NCBI GenBank assembly: GCA_024235695.1
Contig: JACKLX010000005.1
Span: 1 to 64,000 of the forward strand
DNA length: 64,000 bases
Direction of reading: 5' to 3'
Origin: Accumulibacter sp.
GTDB taxonomy: Bacteria > Pseudomonadota > Gammaproteobacteria > Burkholderiales > Rhodocyclaceae
Shown here: positions 29,755-38,325 of the stretch, one piece after another
How positions within the stretch are numbered: position 1 is the stretch's first letter
Layout of the letters: each line of letters opens with the position of its first letter
Notes under the pieces: model-generated
Seen by the model: only the letters and a program-made list of their open reading frames with translations
Told to the model about the DNA's origin: nothing
Database searches by the model: none
Position numbers and translations under genes: made by a program

Positions 29755-30312
29755 TTACGCCGGCTCCGCCCGCCAGGCGTCGCGCGGCAGATCGGCGGTT
29801 CCCGGGCAGATCGTGAAACGCGCGATGGCGGCCGGATTCATCAGCCCGACGCCGCCGTGCGCCAGGCGGTAGTTCATCACCGGACGTTCGAAGAAGCTGG
29901 TCAGATTCATCAGGCGCTCGGCGAGCGCTGCCTTGCGAACACCTTCGGCACGCGTGTGCAGGACGTGGCCGCCGGCGAAGAAGAAATCGATCCGCACACT
30001 GAAGTTTTCACCTTCGAAGCCACCGTCAAAAGGCTCGGCGAGCTGCTCGGGCGTCAGCAGCGTCAACTCCAGGTTGAGCGGGCTGGCGACGTAGGCGCTC
30101 AGATCCCGCGCCGCTTCAAATTCGATGCAGGCGATCGCCGCCCGCGCGAAGACCTCGGTCTGCCCGGCCGAGCCGATGATCAGCCGCTTGCCGCCGAACA
30201 TCTGGCTGCTGCGCCTGAGATTGTCGATGGTCTGCTCGAGCGCCGCGTCGTCGGTCTGCAAGAAGCGCCGGGCACGGTTGGCCGTGGTAATGACCGTAAT
30301 GCCGATGGCCAT
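29755..30312 (-). CDS. Conserved-looking hypothetical protein
   Basis: It has 185 aa starting MAIGITVITTANRARRFLQT. There is no signal peptide or membrane helix; composition is that of a globular cytoplasmic alpha/beta protein, with segments such as GGKRLIIGSAGQTEVFARAA and NLELTLLTPEQLAEPFDGGF. I do not recognise the family. It starts 35 bp downstream of the cobalamin adenosyltransferase stop on the same strand, so co-transcription is likely. Coding is supported by the long frame with normal codon usage. Confidence 0.65.
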   Translation of the reverse strand: MAIGITVITTANRARRFLQTDDAALEQTIDNLRRSSQMFGGKRLIIGSAGQTEVFARAAIACIEFEAARDLSAYVASPLNLELTLLTPEQLAEPFDGGFEGENFSVRIDFFFAGGHVLHTRAEGVRKAALAERLMNLTSFFERPVMNYRLAHGGVGLMNPAAIARFTICPGTADLPRDAWRAEPA

Positions 30313-30347
30313 GTCGAACTCCCCTCAAAGTAAGTGATTTCTCGCCT

Positions 30348-30908
30348 TCAGTCGCCGCCGCGATTCTTGCCCTGCACCCACAGCACGTCGCCGCTTCCCG
30401 CCACCTTGTTCAGCACACGGCCGAGGACAAACATCAGGTCCGACAGCCGATTGAGGTACTTGCGCGCGGGATCGGAAACCTGTTCGCTGGCCGCCAGGCG
30501 CACGACGTAGCGTTCGGCACGACGGCAGACCGTCCGCGCCAGGTGCGCGACGGCGGCGGCGCGCGTGCCACCCGGCAGGATGAAGTCCTTGAGCGGCGAC
30601 AGCTCGTCGTTGAACTGTCCGACGAGGTCCTCGAGACGACCGACCTGCGCGTCGGAGATCATGTTCATCCCGGGAATGCACAATTCGCCGCCGAGATCGA
30701 AGAGGTCGTGCTGGACGCCGGTCAGCGCCTGCCGGACATCGTCCGGCAACGCTTCGGTCAGCAACAGGCCGAGCGTCGAGTTCAGCTCGTCGACCTGGCC
30801 GATGGCTTCGATGCGCAGGCTGTCCTTGGCCACCCGCGTGCCGTCGCCGAGACCGGTGGTGCCGGCGTCGCCGGTACGGGTGACGATTTTCGAAAGGCGG
30901 TTGCCCAT
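30348..30908 (-). CDS. Cob(I)alamin adenosyltransferase, PduO/MMAB type
   Basis: It transfers the adenosyl group of ATP to cob(I)alamin, making adenosylcobalamin. The start at 30908 (MGNRLSKIVTRTGDAGTTGL) gives 186 aa. The ATP-binding N-terminus TRTGDAGTTGLGDGTRV, the helix-bundle motifs GGELCIPG and FILPGGTRAAAVAHLARTVCRRAE, and YLNRLSDLMFVLGR are all diagnostic. Adenosylcobalamin would serve enzymes such as methylmalonyl-CoA mutase, which is relevant to propionyl-CoA and PHA metabolism, but no such gene is in the window. Confidence 0.93.
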   Translation of the reverse strand: MGNRLSKIVTRTGDAGTTGLGDGTRVAKDSLRIEAIGQVDELNSTLGLLLTEALPDDVRQALTGVQHDLFDLGGELCIPGMNMISDAQVGRLEDLVGQFNDELSPLKDFILPGGTRAAAVAHLARTVCRRAERYVVRLAASEQVSDPARKYLNRLSDLMFVLGRVLNKVAGSGDVLWVQGKNRGGD

Positions 30909-30975
30909 GCTGGCTTTCCTGATCAGAACAAGATGAGAGACGATTATAGCCGAAGGCGAATGGCTGGCCGGACGA

Positions 30976-31361
30976 TCACCGACGCTGAGTGCCAACCTCG
31001 CCTTCCTGGTCACCGACGTGCCGTTTGCCGAGCGCTTCGGGCGCGCGGCGCGAGGCGGTTTTCTGGGCGTCGAATACCTGTTCCCCTGCGCGCACGACGC
31101 CGCGGAACTCGCCCGGCTGCTGCGCGAACACCGCCTGCAGCAGGTGCCGTACAAGCTGCCTGCCAGGACGTGAGGCGGAATTCCGCGAAGGCGTCGAACA
31201 GGGCATCGCCTACCCCCGCCAGCTGTGCTGCGGGCAGCTCAACTGCCTGGCCGGCGTGGCCCCCGACGAGGTGCCGGAAGCGGCCCTGCGCGCGACGGTC
31301 AGCAGCAAGCTCAGGCACGCCACCCGACGCGTCGCGGCCAACGCGGGCGTGGCCCCCGCCC
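30976..31361 (+). pseudogene. hyi: Broken hydroxypyruvate isomerase (Hyi-like) remnant
   Basis: Frame 1 from about 30976 reads SPTLSANLAFLVTDVPFAER and on to VPYKLPART then stop (31171). It matches the N-terminus of Hyi (SANLSMLF, FxGVEYxFP, LxxLPAG). Frame 2 from 31160 continues the same protein: LPGREAEFREGVEQGIAY, then CGQLNCLAGVAP and AALRATVSSKLRHATRR. The expected segment between them (about 13 residues around GDWAAGERGIAC) is missing at a CTGCCTGCC junction, so a deletion of roughly 40 bp shifted the frame. No ATG fits the start, and the C-terminal 150 or so residues are gone because the frame runs into the aceK 3' end. Confidence 0.8.
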
Positions 31362-33113
31362 TCAGTTGGCCGGCAGAGCCTTGCAGAAACGAAGCTCTTC
31401 CGGATAGGGGAAGAAATCCTCGACATGACCGGCGCGGATCTTCTCCTGCGCCGTCTGCCAGAACTTCACGTTCAGCAGGTCGCGGTGGTACTTGAGAAAA
31501 GCCGAACGCACCTTGGGCGAACCGAGCAGGAATCTGGCGAATTCTTCCGGGAAGACGTCGTGCCGGCCGACCGAATACCACGGCTCGCCCGACATCTCCA
31601 TTTCCGGATACGGCGCTTCGGGAATCACCCGGAAGTTGGTGTCGGTCATGTATTCGATTTCGTCGTAGTCGTAGAACACGACGCGGTCGTAGCGGGTGAC
31701 GCCGAAGTTCTTCCACAGCATGTCACCGGGGAAGATGTTGGCGCAGGCCAGTTCGCGGATGGCATTGCCGTACTCGTGCACGGCGTGGTCGATCTGCTCG
31801 GGCGTCGCGGCGTCGAGATAGATGTTCAGCGGCGTCATTCGCCGTTCGATGTACAGGTGCTTGATCACCAGATCGGCGCCGTCCTCCTCGATCAGCGACG
31901 GCGCGAGAGCGCGCAGCGCATCGAGCAGTTCGTCCGAGAAGCGCGCCCTGGGCAGCGCCGCGTGCGAGAACTCGAGCGTGTCCGCCATCCGGCCGACGCG
32001 GTCGACCTGCTTGACCAGCAGGTACTTGCGCTTGACGGTGTCGCGGTCCATTTCCTTGGATGCGCCGAAGACGTCCTTGATCAGCTTGAAGACGTAGGGA
32101 TACGACGGCAAGGTGAACACCAGCATCACCAGACCGGCGATTCCCGGCGCGATGATGAACTTGTCCTGCGAGTGGCGAAGGTGCTGCTTGAGGTCGCGGA
32201 AGAACAGCGTCTTGCCCTGCTTGCCGAGACCGAGCATGGTGTAAAGCTCGGACTGCGGCTTGTTCGGCATGATGCTGCGCAGGAAGTACACGTATCCCGA
32301 AGGCACCTCCATGTCGACCATGAAATAGGCGCGCGAGAGCGAGAACAGCACGCTGATCAGCCAGCGGTCGAGCAGGATGGTATCCACCACCAGCTTGCCT
32401 TGCGGCGTATGCAGGACGGGCACCGCGAAGGGAAACTCGTGATGACCGTTGATCGCCTTGCCGAAGATGTAGGCGCCCTTGTTGCGATAGAAAGCCGAGT
32501 GCAGGACCTGGATCTGCGCGTTGGCCTCGGCCTCCGGCCACTCGCCAAGGCGCTTTTCGGCCGTGCGCATGATGAAGTCGACGTCGCGGTCGAGGTCCTC
32601 GAAGGGACGTTGCCAGTCGAAGTCGACGATCACCTGCCTGATCGTCGCGCGCAGGCCCTGCTGCACCGGATAGTAGCTGCGGTAGGTCGGCGGGTCGGCC
32701 TGGATGTACTCGGTCGACGCCGCCGGACGGGCAAAGATGTAGTCGTTGTTGAAATAGGTCCGGTGCAGGATCTTCGAGCACACCGAGTTGAAGAAGGTCT
32801 CGGCGAGTTCCGGCTGCTTGTGGTTGATCAGCTGGCCGATGTAGAACAGCTTGAGCTGTTGCCAGGTCGCGTCGTCGATCGACGCCGCACCGAAGTCGGC
32901 GGCAAGCAGTTCGGCAGTCTCGTTGACGCGCTCGTCGTAGGAACGGATGCGCTCGCGGACGGCGACGTGGACGCCCTTCCAGTCGGCGGCTTCGAAGAGC
33001 GCCTTGGCCTCCCGGCCATAGCTGCGGATCAGTCGGTAGTGCCGATTGAAGCCGTCGATCATGGCCTCGGCGATGCGCTCGGCGAGTACGTTTTCAACAG
33101 TTGAGATGTCCAT
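31362..33113 (-). CDS. aceK: Isocitrate dehydrogenase kinase/phosphatase
   Basis: Bifunctional enzyme that inactivates and reactivates isocitrate dehydrogenase by phosphorylation, controlling flux between the TCA cycle and the glyoxylate bypass. The start at 33113 (MDISTVENVLAERIAEAMID) gives 583 aa, the normal length. Family segments include GIAGLVMLVFTLPSYPYVFK (ATP-binding region), the catalytic stretch LACANIFPGDMLWKNFGVTR and YDRVVFYDYDEIEYMTDTNF. It is divergent from icd, its substrate gene, which supports the assignment. aceA and aceB are not in the window. Confidence 0.97.
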   Translation of the reverse strand: MDISTVENVLAERIAEAMIDGFNRHYRLIRSYGREAKALFEAADWKGVHVAVRERIRSYDERVNETAELLAADFGAASIDDATWQQLKLFYIGQLINHKQPELAETFFNSVCSKILHRTYFNNDYIFARPAASTEYIQADPPTYRSYYPVQQGLRATIRQVIVDFDWQRPFEDLDRDVDFIMRTAEKRLGEWPEAEANAQIQVLHSAFYRNKGAYIFGKAINGHHEFPFAVPVLHTPQGKLVVDTILLDRWLISVLFSLSRAYFMVDMEVPSGYVYFLRSIMPNKPQSELYTMLGLGKQGKTLFFRDLKQHLRHSQDKFIIAPGIAGLVMLVFTLPSYPYVFKLIKDVFGASKEMDRDTVKRKYLLVKQVDRVGRMADTLEFSHAALPRARFSDELLDALRALAPSLIEEDGADLVIKHLYIERRMTPLNIYLDAATPEQIDHAVHEYGNAIRELACANIFPGDMLWKNFGVTRYDRVVFYDYDEIEYMTDTNFRVIPEAPYPEMEMSGEPWYSVGRHDVFPEEFARFLLGSPKVRSAFLKYHRDLLNVKFWQTAQEKIRAGHVEDFFPYPEELRFCKALPAN

Positions 33114-33263
33114 CGCGATGACAGGCTGGTCTGACTTGACGCGATTGTAGCACCGCCGGCATGCTGCCCAGGCTCGCCGCATCACGCCCGCGAAGGTCGC
33201 CGGCGGGCGCGCCGCAAACCCGCCGCAGGCCTGAAGATGCTGGCAAATCCCTTGAATCTGCGG

Positions 33264-33269
33264 CATAAT
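33264..33269 (+). promoter_or_regulatory. Candidate -10 element for icd
   Basis: CATAAT in the 316-bp aceK-icd intergenic region, with a poor -35 (TGGCAA) 17 bp upstream; it would leave a leader of about 155 nt. The opposite strand has TACAAT (33149-33144) 31 bp before the aceK start. No operator was recognised. Confidence 0.3.
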
Positions 33270-33429
33270 CGCCTGCGGTGCCGCAGGGGAATTTGCTTTC
33301 GACAAATCCTTCGTGCCCACGTACGCTGCATCGTCCGATGCGCAGGTTCCGAAGCACCGCAGGGCGGTGGCAGACGCCGGTGCCGGCACACGAATCGGAT
33401 ATCACCACACCACACATTATGGAGTTGGC

Positions 33430-34659
33430 ATGAGCGCAAGTCTGATCAAAGTCCCACAGGACGGCCAGAAAATCATTCCGGGTCAGGCGATCCCGGACAA
33501 CCCGATCATCCCGTTCATCGAAGGCGACGGTATTGGTATCGACATCACGCCGGTGATGATCAAGGTCGTCGACGCGGCGGTTGCCAAGGCCTACGCGGGC
33601 AAGAAGAAGATTTCCTGGATGGAGGTCTACGCTGGCGAGAAGTCGACCCAGATGTACGGTTCCGACGTGTGGCTGTCGGCGGAGACGCTCGATACGCTCA
33701 AGGAATACTCGGTTTCGATCAAGGGCCCGATGACCACGCCGGTCGGCGGCGGCATCCGCTCGCTGAACGTTGCCCTGCGCCAGGAACTCGACCTCTACCA
33801 GTGCGTCCGCCCGATCCAGTACTTCCGTGGCGTGCCGTCGCCGCTCAAGGACCCGTCGAAGACCAACATGGTCATCTTCCGAGAGAACACCGAGGACATC
33901 TACGCCGGCATCGAATGGCTGGCCGGCACCGATGGCTGCAGGAAGGTGATCAAGTTTCTGCAGGAGGAAATGGGCGTCAAGAAGATCCGCTTCCCCGACA
34001 CCTCGGGCATCGGCATCAAGCCGATTTCCAGGGAGGGCACCGAGCGCCTGGTACGCGCCGCCATCAAGTACGCGATCGCCAACAACCGCAAGTCGGTGAC
34101 CATCGTGCACAAGGGCAACATCATGAAGTTCACCGAAGGCGCCTTCCGTGACTGGGCCTACGACCTGGCGAAGAACGAATTCGGCGGCGTCGAAATCGAT
34201 GGCGGGCCGTGGCTCAAACTGCCGCAGGGGATCATCATCAAGGACTCGATCGCCGACGCCTTCCTGCAGCAGATCCTGCTGCGCCCGGCCGAATACGACG
34301 TGATCTGCACCACCAACCTCAACGGCGATTACATCTCCGACGCCCTGGCAGCACAGGTCGGCGGCATCGGCATCGCGCCGGGAGCCAACATCTCCGACCT
34401 CTACGCGTGTTTCGAGGCGACCCACGGTACGGCACCGAAGTACGCCGGCCTCGACAAGGTCAACCCCGGCTCGCTGATCCTCTCGGCAGAAATGATGCTC
34501 CGTCATCTCGGCTGGATCGAAGCGGCCGACCTGATCATCAAGTCCATGGAAGCGGCGATCGGCGACAAGGTCGTGACCTACGACTTCGCGCGTCTGATGG
34601 AAGGTGCCACGGAAGTGTCGTGCTCCGCCTTCGGCGACGCGATGATCGAGCGCATGTAG
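33430..34659 (+). CDS. icd: Isocitrate dehydrogenase, NADP-dependent
   Basis: TCA-cycle enzyme converting isocitrate to 2-oxoglutarate. The start at 33430 ([20 protein letters not shown]) gives 409 aa. The E. coli-type motifs are intact: [20 protein letters not shown], the substrate-binding and regulatory-phosphorylation loop [35 protein letters not shown] and [11 protein letters not shown]. The Ser in GGGIRSLN is the AceK phosphorylation site equivalent, matching the divergent aceK. A strong terminator follows. Confidence 0.97.
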   Translation: MSASLIKVPQDGQKIIPGQAIPDNPIIPFIEGDGIGIDITPVMIKVVDAAVAKAYAGKKKISWMEVYAGEKSTQMYGSDVWLSAETLDTLKEYSVSIKGPMTTPVGGGIRSLNVALRQELDLYQCVRPIQYFRGVPSPLKDPSKTNMVIFRENTEDIYAGIEWLAGTDGCRKVIKFLQEEMGVKKIRFPDTSGIGIKPISREGTERLVRAAIKYAIANNRKSVTIVHKGNIMKFTEGAFRDWAYDLAKNEFGGVEIDGGPWLKLPQGIIIKDSIADAFLQQILLRPAEYDVICTTNLNGDYISDALAAQVGGIGIAPGANISDLYACFEATHGTAPKYAGLDKVNPGSLILSAEMMLRHLGWIEAADLIIKSMEAAIGDKVVTYDFARLMEGATEVSCSAFGDAMIERM

Positions 34660-34685
34660 GCCATTGTGCCTGACCTGCACCACTG

Positions 34686-34711
34686 ACAAGGCCCCCGCAA
34701 GGGGGCTTTGT
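34686..34711 (+). terminator. Intrinsic terminator after icd
   Basis: ACAAGGCCCCC-GCAA-GGGGGCTTTGT forms an 11-bp stem (one G-T pair) with a GCAA tetraloop, followed by T-rich CGTTGG. It begins 27 bp after the icd stop and ends 50 bp before the next gene. Confidence 0.85.
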
Positions 34712-34760
34712 CGTTGGCCAGCACGACCCTGCGCCAGCCCCATCCTTCCTGCTCGAGCCC

Positions 34761-35960
34761 ATGACGACATCGACAAAACCTCTCGCCGGCCTGACGGTGG
34801 TCGAACTCGGCAGCCTGATCGCCGGACCCTTCGCCGCGCGCATCATGGCCGAGTTCGGCGCCGAGGTGATCAAGATCGAATCACCCGACGGCGGCGACCC
34901 CTTGCGCAAGTGGCGCAAGCTCTACCAGGGCACCTCGCTGTGGTGGTACGTGCAGTCGCGCAACAAGCAGTCGGTGACGATCAACCTGAAACATCCGGCC
35001 GGCCGCGAGATCGTGCACAAGCTGGTCGCCGAAGCCGACATCCTGGTCGAGAATTTCCGCCCCGGTGTGCTCGAAAAGCTCGGTCTGGGCTGGCAGGAGC
35101 TGTCGGCCATCAACCCCGGCCTGGTGATGCTCCGCCTGTCGGGCTTTGGCCAGAGCGGCCCGCTGGCGCAGCAACCCGGCTTTGGCGCGATCGGCGAGTC
35201 GATGGGCGGGCTGCGCTATGTCACCGGTTTCCCCGATCGACCGCCGGTCAAGACCGGCATATCGATCGGCGATTCGATCGCCGCGCTGTGGGGAGTGATC
35301 GGCACGCTGATGGCGCTGCGCCACAAGGAGCAGAACGGCGGCAAGGGCCAGGTGGTGGACGTCGCGCTGTACGAAGCGGTGTTCGCAATGATGGAATCGC
35401 TGCTCCCCGAGTTCGACGTTTTCGGTTTCGTTCGCGAGCGCACGGGCAACATCATGCCCGGCATCACCCCGTCGAACACGCATTCCACCAGTGATGGCAA
35501 GCACGTCGCGATCGGCGCCAACGGCGACGCGATCTTCAAGCGCCTGATGCTGGCGATTGGCCGCGATGACCTCGCCAGGGATCCGCAACTGGCCGACAAC
35601 GCCGGCCGCGATGCGCGTCGCGACGAGTTGTACGCCGCCATCGACGCCTGGGTCGCCGCCCATCGGGAAACCGAAGTACTGGCAACGCTGGCCGCTGCCG
35701 AGGTGCCGGCGTCGCGCGTCTATTCGGCCGCCGACATCGTCGCCGACCCGCAGTACCTGGCCAGACAGATGATCGAAACGGCGACGCTGCCCGACGGCAA
35801 ATCGTTTCGCATCCCGGGCATCGTGCCGAAGCTGTCGGCAACGCCGGGTGGCACCGAATGGCTGGGGCCGACACTCGGCCAGCACACCGACCAGACGCTG
35901 CGGCGACTCGGTTACCCGGCGGACGCGATCGACGCCCTGCGCGACGCCGGCACTGTCTGA
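34761..35960 (+). CDS. CaiB/BaiF family CoA-transferase (class III)
   Basis: It has 399 aa. Class III CoA-transferases move CoA between carboxylic acids through an aspartyl anhydride. The N-terminus GLTVVELGSLIAGPFAARIM, the motif VENFRPGVLEKLGLG and the catalytic Asp in ISIGDSIAALWG are present. The substrate cannot be assigned; formyl-CoA, succinyl-CoA and branched or aromatic acyl donors are all used by relatives. It stands alone between icd and a convergent membrane-protein gene. Confidence 0.88.
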   Translation: MTTSTKPLAGLTVVELGSLIAGPFAARIMAEFGAEVIKIESPDGGDPLRKWRKLYQGTSLWWYVQSRNKQSVTINLKHPAGREIVHKLVAEADILVENFRPGVLEKLGLGWQELSAINPGLVMLRLSGFGQSGPLAQQPGFGAIGESMGGLRYVTGFPDRPPVKTGISIGDSIAALWGVIGTLMALRHKEQNGGKGQVVDVALYEAVFAMMESLLPEFDVFGFVRERTGNIMPGITPSNTHSTSDGKHVAIGANGDAIFKRLMLAIGRDDLARDPQLADNAGRDARRDELYAAIDAWVAAHRETEVLATLAAAEVPASRVYSAADIVADPQYLARQMIETATLPDGKSFRIPGIVPKLSATPGGTEWLGPTLGQHTDQTLRRLGYPADAIDALRDAGTV

Positions 35961-35997
35961 GGCTTCCCGCCGGCGCCGCCGCCGGGCGTGCCGCCGC

Positions 35998-36855
35998 TTA
36001 CGAAAACTCGTAGGCGAGCCGTCCGACGCGGCCTCGCCAATATGGCTGCGGCCCCTGTGGCGGCAGCCAGCGCGCCTCGCCGCGCATCGGCACGGACATG
36101 CCATGCTGCTGCTGGTAGTCCGACCACAGACCCTCCCAGGGCAAGGCGACGACCTGGCCGTCGACCAGGCGGGCGCGCGATTCGGCACGCACCGATTCGA
36201 CCAGGCCGCGGTCGTCGAAACTGAACAACAGGCTGACGCTCAGTTTGCCATCGGTCAGCGTCGCGACCGCCGACCGCGCGTCCACGGCCTGCCATTTCAC
36301 GCCCTGACTGGGCAGCAGCGCCGTCGGGTAGCAGGGCGCTTCGGCCAGGAAGCGCAGCAACTCGGCCTCGGCGATGACGCCCCTCCCCTGCACCTTGCCA
36401 AGCGGCAGCAGGCCCATCAGCGCCGGATGAAGCGTCCCTTCACCGGCGACGTAGGCGTCGTGCACGTGCACCGCGACACCGGCCAGGATCGTTACCCTGG
36501 CGTCCCAGAGAAATCCGGGCCGGCGGATACAGACGCGCTGGCCCGAACTGAAGGGCTTCCAGTTGTCACCCCGCTTGCCGATGTTGAAGCGGCCCGAATG
36601 CTCGACGCTGAGCGCGCGGATCATCGGCTGACCGACCGTCAGCACCTGGCGGAAGTAACGCTGGACGGGTTCCGGCAGTCCCGTCAGTTCGCGCTGATCG
36701 AAACGTTCCGGGCCGGCCGTTTCCTGCGCCGCCTGCAGGCCGCGGCGCAGCTTGCGGGTCGCCGCGGCCCAGCGCAGCCCACCGAGGATCGACAGGCCAA
36801 CGAAGGTCAGCACCGCGACAAAGACGATGGTCAGCAAGAGTTCGATCGACAGCAT
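35998..36855 (-). CDS. DUF6544-like membrane-anchored protein
   Basis: It has 285 aa from the ATG at 36855, preferred over ATGs at 36870 and 36942 because AAAGGGAAGGA lies immediately before it. One N-terminal helix (MLSIELLLTIVFVAVLTFVG) is followed by a soluble domain with the family segments GLPEPVQRYFRQVLTVGQP, HSGRFNIGKRGDNWKPFSSG, AELLRFLAEAPCYPTALLP and MRGEARWLPPQGPQPYWRGR. Members are of unknown function. Confidence 0.78.
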   Translation of the reverse strand: MLSIELLLTIVFVAVLTFVGLSILGGLRWAAATRKLRRGLQAAQETAGPERFDQRELTGLPEPVQRYFRQVLTVGQPMIRALSVEHSGRFNIGKRGDNWKPFSSGQRVCIRRPGFLWDARVTILAGVAVHVHDAYVAGEGTLHPALMGLLPLGKVQGRGVIAEAELLRFLAEAPCYPTALLPSQGVKWQAVDARSAVATLTDGKLSVSLLFSFDDRGLVESVRAESRARLVDGQVVALPWEGLWSDYQQQHGMSVPMRGEARWLPPQGPQPYWRGRVGRLAYEFS

Positions 36856-37341
36856 TCCTTCCCTTTCCATTCTTGTCGACTGGCTGGCAACGGCGCGCCG
36901 CGGCGGCTTCCAGCAGTGCCGCGGCGTGTCGTTTCCGGGCATCGCTGGTCAGCAATTCGAAGTGCTTCCTTCAGCGAGTCGACGACAGGTCCCGCAAGGC
37001 CGCTGGCACCATCGACCGCGACATCCATCGGCGCACCTCGCGGCTTGCTCGGCCTGGGTGAGCAGATTGATCTCCCGCTTTGCGGCACCTATATTGAGGT
37101 ACCGATGCAAGTGCGCGAAGCCATCTGCCGAGCACAACGCCAGTCGTGAAGCGTCTTTCCTGGCGATCAAACAGCCGCAACGGGCGACCTGGCCGCCGGG
37201 CTGGTGAAGGTCACACGGCAAGGGTTTCATGCTGCCGTTGCGGGCTATTGCCGACAGGCAACCGCGACCCAGCCGGGCTGCCGAAGACACATCGGTGAAA
37301 CACCAGCCGCCACGACATGACTGCCTAAAGGAGGGATGGAC
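36856..37341. other. Divergent intergenic region upstream of PEP-CTERM gene 2
   Basis: About 480 bp between a minus-strand gene and PEP-CTERM gene 2. It contains one TATTGYCGA motif and an AAAGGAGGG ribosome-binding site at its end. An open frame on the minus strand (36949-37476) has no recognisable domain. A TGGC-N10-GC string at 37161 only loosely resembles a sigma-54 site. Confidence 0.45.
37246..37263 (+). promoter_or_regulatory. TATTGYCGA motif, copy 3
   Basis: TATTGCCGACAGGCAACC, 96 bp before the PEP-CTERM gene 2 start; compare copies at 28541 and 28685. Confidence 0.3.
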
Positions 37342-38250
37342 ATGGCCAATAGCCGATTTCAGAAAGTGACCGGCGCCTGCGCACTGGTCGCGCTTGTCGT
37401 CGCGCAGAATGCAGCTGCGGGTCCGTTCACCATCAAGAACATAAGCACCACCAATGATACCGAAACTACCGTCCATATCGACGGCGTCGCCGCCGAGGAA
37501 TTCGAAATCGCCTATACCGACGCCAACGGCAAGGCGCGGAAGACCACCGTCGTCACCAACGGCATTGGTACGAGAAACGTTCAGGTACAGGCCAAGACGA
37601 ACACGACGATTACGGTAACCAATCTCACCCAGGGTGGCTCGAGCACCGTCGTGGCGTCGCTGTTCACGCCGCCGTCCGACATCGTGGTAAGCGCCTTCAC
37701 GGTCGATCCCCGTTCGGAGCTGACATTTGCGGGAAACACCTTCGCGCTCACCGGCACGTTTACCACCGTCGACACGATGGTGGATTACGACCCCGCCTCG
37801 CCTACCTATGGCGTTGAGGAAGGATTTGTCCGCGACTTGAGCATCGAGGCCATTGGCAGCGGCGGATCGGTACAGTTCGTCCTCGCGGGAACGCCCACCT
37901 ACACGCTAGATCTGGCTTCGGTCTGGGGTTTGGAGATCCCACTCGGAGGGCTTTCAATCCCGCGCAACATGGCGTTTTCCGGAGTCCTCTCCTACAACTC
38001 CGTGTCGAGCCCCTTCGACGCGACATTCGACGGTGATGTGACCTTCTTTGCGGATGGCTCGACGGGGGCAAGCGGAATTCTCGCGCTGACGACGGACTTT
38101 GGGCCGGCCGCCGGCACCCTGGCGGCGGCGGCGCTTCCCCAAATCGTCGCGCTGCCTGAACCCGCGACCTGGCTGCTTCTTGTGCCGGCACTCACGGGGC
38201 TGCTGAGCTGCCGTCGACGGCCACCGGCACACGCGCGCAGCGCCCATTGA
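37342..38250 (+). CDS. PEP-CTERM sorting domain protein 2
   Basis: It has 302 aa from the ATG at 37342, chosen because the ribosome-binding site AAAGGAGGG (37327-37335) is 6 nt away, whereas the ATG at 37336 directly abuts it. The signal peptide is MANSRFQKVTGACALVALVV with cleavage near NAAAG. The mature part is beta-rich with many Thr, Val and Ser and no Cys. The C-terminus has LPEPATWLLLVPALTGLLSC followed by RRR, the exosortase recognition signal. It is probably an exported, exosortase-processed surface or matrix protein. Confidence 0.9.
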   Translation: MANSRFQKVTGACALVALVVAQNAAAGPFTIKNISTTNDTETTVHIDGVAAEEFEIAYTDANGKARKTTVVTNGIGTRNVQVQAKTNTTITVTNLTQGGSSTVVASLFTPPSDIVVSAFTVDPRSELTFAGNTFALTGTFTTVDTMVDYDPASPTYGVEEGFVRDLSIEAIGSGGSVQFVLAGTPTYTLDLASVWGLEIPLGGLSIPRNMAFSGVLSYNSVSSPFDATFDGDVTFFADGSTGASGILALTTDFGPAAGTLAAAALPQIVALPEPATWLLLVPALTGLLSCRRRPPAHARSAH

Positions 38251-38325
38251 GCGCGGACGCTTCGGCGACGAGCAACGCGAACCGTCGTGCCGGTGATCCT
38301 GCGGCGAATGACCGGAGCGCGGTGA

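Noticed and set aside
37161-37176. Possible sigma-54 promoter TGGC-N10-GC before PEP-CTERM gene 2
   Set aside because: Only the GG and GC anchors match; the TTGC part of the -12 element is absent and there is no equivalent before PEP-CTERM gene 1.
36949-37476. 175-codon minus-strand frame across the PEP-CTERM gene 2 start
   Set aside because: Overlaps a gene with a clear signal peptide and ribosome-binding site; Cys-rich and without a family.
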